Shown here: positions 4,204 through 6,973 of the stretch, piece by piece
Layout of the letters: each line of letters starts with the position of its first letter
Numbering within the stretch: position 1 is the first letter of the stretch
Source: Clostridia bacterium
GTDB lineage: Bacteria > Bacillota > Clostridia > Oscillospirales > Acutalibacteraceae
Length of the DNA stretch: 6,973 nt
Direction of reading: 5' to 3'
NCBI GenBank assembly: GCA_017534365.1
Contig: JAFWCS010000123.1
Location: forward strand, 1-6,973
Program-made: the position numbers and the translations under genes
Notes under the pieces: model-generated
The model's database searches: none
What the model was told of the DNA's origin: nothing
Seen by the model: only the letters and a program-made list of their open reading frames with translations

Positions 4204-5310
4204 CTATTTAGAACTGATTTCGACAGCCGTCGCTCCCGCGGAAGCGCCCTTCGCGCGCGGCTTCGGCCTGGAAAGATGCAGCAGGCGGTCGAGCGCATCC
4301 ATCGCGCGTTCAAAGCCCTCCGCCAGCAGGCAGGTGGCGACGATCGTGATCGCCGCAAACGCCGCATTCGGCAGACCGGGAAAGAATTTCGCCAGCAGGA
4401 TCATCGGGATCCGCTGCAAAATATAGATGCCGAACACGCGCTTGCCGCACCAGCGCAGCGCGGCGTTGTTGATCTGCACGCGCATGGAGAGCAGCGGCAG
4501 CAGCAGCGCAAACAGAAGCGCCGCCGCCATGAACCAGCGCCTCGTCTGGGGATGCGGAGCGATCTGTGCATGCAGGAGCAGGAAGCCCGCCAGCGTCACG
4601 CCCGTAAAGGCGCACCACTTTACAGGACTGGGCAGAAGCTTGTTGATCTGCGGCTCCGCCACGGCGTACCACATGCCGAGCGGATAGCAGGGAATCGTGT
4701 CATACCACCAGTATTCCGGGCCTTTCCAGGCGCGCACGGCGAAAAACAGCGCAGCTGAAAGCACGGTGGCAGCCGCCGCGCCGGCAATGAGATGCTTGCG
4801 AAAGACTGTAAAGGCCAAATACGTTACAACGTAGAGCAGGAGGATCACGATCACGAACCAGGCGCTGTTGCCCAGCCCCTTGACGCCGATCGTGGAAAGC
4901 AGCAGATCCTTGACCGTGTAACGCTTGCCGAGGGCAAGCTGCATCACGAAATACAGGCAGACGGCCAGCGCAAAATGCAGCCAGACGCGCAGCACGCGGC
5001 GCACCGGCAGCGTTTTGACATAGCCGGGCTTCTTGCGGATGCTGACAAACACGCCGTAGCCGGAATAGAAGAAAAACGCCACAACCATCAGCTGCCCGAG
5101 GAAGTGCAGGATCTCCTGATACGGCTGATCATACCAGGCGTGGGAGAGGTGGATATACTGCCGCAGGTGGGAAAAGAGCACGATCACCACGAAAATGCCC
5201 TTGATCGCGCCGGTCGTCTGCGGCGACATATAGTTTTCAAATCCTTCTTTCCAGCGGAACCGGATCCCCCAAAGGCAGATCGCCGCCAGAATCACAAAAT
5301 AGACAATCAT
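4204..5310 (-). CDS. Acyltransferase-3-family integral membrane protein
   Basis: 368 residues with about ten hydrophobic spans. Family-like features: IKGIFVVIVLFSHLRQYI (36-53), with the first-helix His48 that is usually catalytic; FFFYSGYG (79-86), matching the common FFFLSGF motif; NSAWFVIVILLLY (148-160); and FGIYILQRIPM (293-303), like the YGIYLLHxP end motif. The C-terminus (about 349-368) is a basic, polar cytosolic tail. Such proteins usually move acetyl or other acyl groups onto cell-surface sugars, lipids or peptidoglycan; the substrate cannot be read here. The start is ATG at 5310, preceded 7 nt upstream by GGAGGAGG (5318-5325). The longer frame to 5406 lies within the phosphoesterase gene. 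ATG overlaps the upstream stop as ATGA, implying translational coupling. Confidence 0.8.
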   Translation of the reverse strand: MIVYFVILAAICLWGIRFRWKEGFENYMSPQTTGAIKGIFVVIVLFSHLRQYIHLSHAWYDQPYQEILHFLGQLMVVAFFFYSGYGVFVSIRKKPGYVKTLPVRRVLRVWLHFALAVCLYFVMQLALGKRYTVKDLLLSTIGVKGLGNSAWFVIVILLLYVVTYLAFTVFRKHLIAGAAAATVLSAALFFAVRAWKGPEYWWYDTIPCYPLGMWYAVAEPQINKLLPSPVKWCAFTGVTLAGFLLLHAQIAPHPQTRRWFMAAALLFALLLPLLSMRVQINNAALRWCGKRVFGIYILQRIPMILLAKFFPGLPNAAFAAITIVATCLLAEGFERAMDALDRLLHLSRPKPRAKGASAGATAVEISSK

Positions 5311-6491
5311 TTCTTCGCCTCCTCCAAAAAGATGCGGTTGTAGCGCTGCGTGATCGCGATCGAGCCGTCCGCCTGCAGGGCCGTCACGGTCACGCCCTGC
5401 ACCCATTTTTCCTCCGGGAAGCCGCAGTTCGTGCCGAGATGGTAGGAATTGTAATTTCCCGGCAGGTTATAGACCAGATAAATGCCGTCGTAAAGCGCGC
5501 ACCAGTCGTTGATATGATCGTGGCCGCAGAAGACCGCCTGCCCCCCGCATTCCCGCATCGCCTGAAACATGCCGCTGTTGCAGGGCGACGAACCGACGCT
5601 TTCGTGCTGCTCGCCGCAGAGCAGCGTCCCCGCCCCGGTCGGCCGCCAGCCGCCGGCGCCGTCCGGTTCGAAGATCGCTTCATATTCCTTGAGCGGAATA
5701 TGGAAATACAGGAAGAACCGGCAGTCGCCCTCCTGCGCGCGCAGCTTCGCGGTTTCCGTGCGATAGAACTCAATTTGTTCGCGCTTGAGACAGTCGTAGC
5801 CCTGCGTCCCCGGAGGCAGACCGTAGGCAGCGTTCAGCTCCGGCAGCAGATCGCGCCCGCTGTCAAAAAAGAACAGGCTTTTGCGCAGTTTGCCGCCCGC
5901 GCCGCGGATGTTGATCATATAGTTCCCGTATCCGAAAAGTTCCTCCGGCCCGTATTTGCAAAGGCAGTGGGGATGATCGGCAAAGCTTTTCAGTAGCAGC
6001 CATTTGTAGAAGCCGCGCACCTCGCGCACCTCGTGGTTGCCGAACACCGCCGTCCAGTAAACGCCGAGGGTTTCCATCATGTCGGCGAACTTGATCGCGT
6101 CCACCTGCTGATACTTTGAAAGGATCACGTCGCCGGTGAGCACAACCAGATCCGGCTTGACCTCCCGGATGTGGCGCACGAAGGCCGCCGCGGTCCGGTA
6201 ATTCTTCTCCGCGTCCGTGTCAAAATGAAAATCCGTGCTGGAAACGATCACGAACGGCGCGTCCGTCGGCTGCCCGTCCGGTCCGCATTTGGCGATCTCC
6301 GTGCAGACCGCCGTTTCATTCAGAATGCGCACGTCCGTGCCCACCGGCTGCGGATCGGCCCGCAGGGTGAACAGCGCTTTCGGCGCCCTGCCGCCGGAGA
6401 ACCGGAACAGCAGCCGCTCACAGCAAAGGCCCAGCCGCGCCGCCGCCTGCCGGCAGACGCCCCAGACCGGATAAAACCGCTCGATTTGCAT
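5307..6491 (-). CDS. Calcineurin-like metallophosphoesterase
   Basis: 394 residues, no signal peptide or membrane span, so probably cytosolic. All five metal-site blocks are present: STDFHF (85-90, Asp87/His89), LTGDV (118-122, Asp121), FGNHE (150-154, Asn152/His153), YFHIPL (262-267, His264) and CGHDHIND (322-329, His324/His326). The GHDH-N-D ending and overall spacing recall Dcr2/PAP-like phosphatases that act on phosphomonoesters. The exact substrate is unknown. ATG at 6491 is chosen: GGGG (6501-6504) lies 9 nt upstream and the promoter ends just before it. The longer open frame to 6713 would start upstream of that promoter. It is first in a two-gene operon with the membrane acyltransferase and ends in a 4-nt ATGA overlap with it, suggesting a shared pathway, perhaps cell-envelope related (inference). 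Confidence 0.88.
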   Translation of the reverse strand: MQIERFYPVWGVCRQAAARLGLCCERLLFRFSGGRAPKALFTLRADPQPVGTDVRILNETAVCTEIAKCGPDGQPTDAPFVIVSSTDFHFDTDAEKNYRTAAAFVRHIREVKPDLVVLTGDVILSKYQQVDAIKFADMMETLGVYWTAVFGNHEVREVRGFYKWLLLKSFADHPHCLCKYGPEELFGYGNYMINIRGAGGKLRKSLFFFDSGRDLLPELNAAYGLPPGTQGYDCLKREQIEFYRTETAKLRAQEGDCRFFLYFHIPLKEYEAIFEPDGAGGWRPTGAGTLLCGEQHESVGSSPCNSGMFQAMRECGGQAVFCGHDHINDWCALYDGIYLVYNLPGNYNSYHLGTNCGFPEEKWVQGVTVTALQADGSIAITQRYNRIFLEEAKK

Positions 6492-6515
6492 ACGCTCACG
6501 CCCCTTTTGTTTTTT

Positions 6516-6544
6516 ATTATAAAAGGAAACGCGCGGAAAGTCAA
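6516..6544 (-). promoter_or_regulatory. Sigma-A promoter of the phosphoesterase-acyltransferase operon
   Basis: Minus strand: TTGACT (6539-6544), a 17-nt spacer and TATAAT (6516-6521). The start is expected near 6509, leaving a short leader of about 18 nt before the ATG at 6491. Confidence 0.8.
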
Positions 6545-6670
6545 CCGCGCACAGACGGGCAAAAGCAGAACCGCTTCTTCCCTGCATCCGGACAAACGAT
6601 GGAGAAAAGCGGCAAAGCGCCCGCAGCAGACGCGCCGTCCGGACCGCGGAAAACAAGCAAGTTTGCACCT

Positions 6671-6735
6671 GCAAAAAAAATTTTTGAAAAAAATCGAACA
6701 TTTGTATTGACAAGCGAACAAATATTCGCTATAAT
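6671..6735 (+). promoter_or_regulatory. Strong sigma-A promoter with A/T tract, right-edge gene
   Basis: Perfect TTGACA (6707-6712), 17 nt, then perfect TATAAT (6730-6735). An A/T-run region (about 6671-6694) sits upstream like an UP element. The start is expected near 6742. The spacer and flanks carry the LexA-like dyads. Confidence 0.88.
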
Positions 6736-6757
6736 AAAGCCGTAGAACAAATGTTTA
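6695..6757 (+). promoter_or_regulatory. LexA-box-like operators around the right-edge promoter
   Basis: The main box, CGAACAAATATTCG (6715-6728), matches 12 of 14 bases of the Firmicute LexA consensus CGAACATATGTTCG and fills the -35/-10 spacer. A second, AGAACAAATGTTTA (6744-6757), matches 10 of 14 and sits just after the predicted transcription start. A half-site, CGAACATTTGT (6695-6705), overlaps the upstream side of the -35. The placement is ideal for repression, so the downstream gene is probably SOS-controlled. Confidence 0.75.
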
Positions 6758-6780
6758 TGGTTTGCCAGGAGGAACGAGAG

Positions 6781-6973
6781 ATGACACACGCCGATTTTTG
6801 GAAAACGCTGTTTGATTTTGCGCTGGTGGTGCTCGCCGTGCTGAGCGTGGTTTTTGAGAAGCGTCTGATCGCGTTTGAGAAGCGCATCGGCCGCGCCCTG
6901 CGCCGCCGCATCCGCAGCCGCAGGGATGCCGGGCGCCGTCCCGCTGCCGCGCTGCATCAGGTGACGCCGCTGC
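6781..6973 (+). CDS. Putative SOS-regulated small membrane protein (runs off right edge)
   Basis: 64 residues are visible with no stop. AGGAGG (6767-6772) lies 8 nt before ATG. The N-terminus MTHADFWKTLF leads into one hydrophobic helix at about 10-25 (LFDFALVVLAVLSVVF). A highly basic, likely helical stretch follows (EKRLIAFEKRIGRALRRRIRSRRDAGRR, 26-53), which predicts a cytosolic C-terminal side by the positive-inside rule. I do not recognise the family, and it is not LexA or RecA. It is the first gene after a LexA-box promoter. SOS regulons often include small membrane proteins that stop division (for example YneA in Bacillus, SidA in Caulobacter), so that is a reasonable guess, but no LysM or other known domain is visible. 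Confidence 0.75.
   Translation, partial: MTHADFWKTLFDFALVVLAVLSVVFEKRLIAFEKRIGRALRRRIRSRRDAGRRPAAALHQVTPL

Noticed and set aside
3987..4211. Plus-strand frame translating the GTGGAAAAC repeats (VEN repeats)
   Set aside because: No ribosome site; the apparent peptide repeat only reflects the DNA motif repeat.
5311..5406. 32-residue N-terminal extension of the acyltransferase
   Set aside because: It lies within the phosphoesterase reading frame. ATG at 5310 has a strong ribosome site and begins the first hydrophobic span.
6492..6713. 74-residue N-terminal extension of the phosphoesterase
   Set aside because: The operon promoter (6516-6544) falls inside it; no family similarity.
6541..6957. 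Minus-strand frame opposite the right-edge gene
   Set aside because: It runs against a consensus promoter, LexA-like boxes and a well-supported plus-strand start.
1..6973. tRNA, rRNA, CRISPR arrays, insertion sequences
   Set aside because: No tRNA-like arm patterns, no regularly spaced repeats with unique spacers, and no transposase or flanking inverted repeats with target duplications were seen.

Overview
The window looks like chromosomal DNA from a spore-forming, fairly GC-rich member of the Clostridia, most likely the Oscillospiraceae/Ruminococcaceae. The reasons are a germination protease (gpr) gene divergent from rpsT, Firmicute-type strong Shine-Dalgarno sites, textbook TTGACA-17-TATAAT promoters in AT-rich gaps, and Gram-positive-type LexA boxes (CGAAC-N4-GTTCG class). 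This placement is an inference from gene content and signals. No rRNA, tRNA, CRISPR array or insertion sequence was found by reading.

Layout from left to right. At 1-128 (minus) is the 5' end of a GTG-started gene whose N-terminus resembles MraZ/AbrB-type DNA-binding proteins. It has its own promoter (219-247) and a structured leader. A gene-free stretch (129-499) separates it from gpr (500-1345, minus). The gpr/rpsT gap holds two plus-strand promoters with a hairpin between them, followed by rpsT (1518-1769) and its terminator. Next comes a 62-residue membrane peptide gene (1891-2079) with a near-consensus promoter and a strong terminator. A 32-codon convergent reading frame (2130-2228, minus) carries a SpoVA-like signature. 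acpP (2438-2665) has its own promoter, a 5' stem-loop and a terminator. nagA (2735-3847) follows on the same strand.

The convergent gap 3848-4203 contains no gene. It holds a perfect 42-bp palindrome, a cluster of GTGGAAAAC motifs and a second, terminator-like hairpin. To its right is a minus-strand two-gene operon read from a promoter at 6516-6544: a cytosolic calcineurin-like metallophosphoesterase (5307-6491) translationally coupled by an ATGA overlap to an acyltransferase-3-type integral membrane protein (4204-5310). Divergent from it, a strong promoter with LexA-box-like dyads drives a small basic, single-span membrane protein that runs off the right end (6781-6973).

The genes are mostly independent housekeeping units: translation (rpsT), fatty-acid carrier (acpP), amino-sugar recycling (nagA) and spore germination (gpr). 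The parts most worth following up are the putative SOS-controlled membrane peptide, the SpoVA-like micro-gene, the MraZ-like gene with 22-bp-spaced upstream repeats, and the palindrome plus GTGGAAAAC cluster after nagA.
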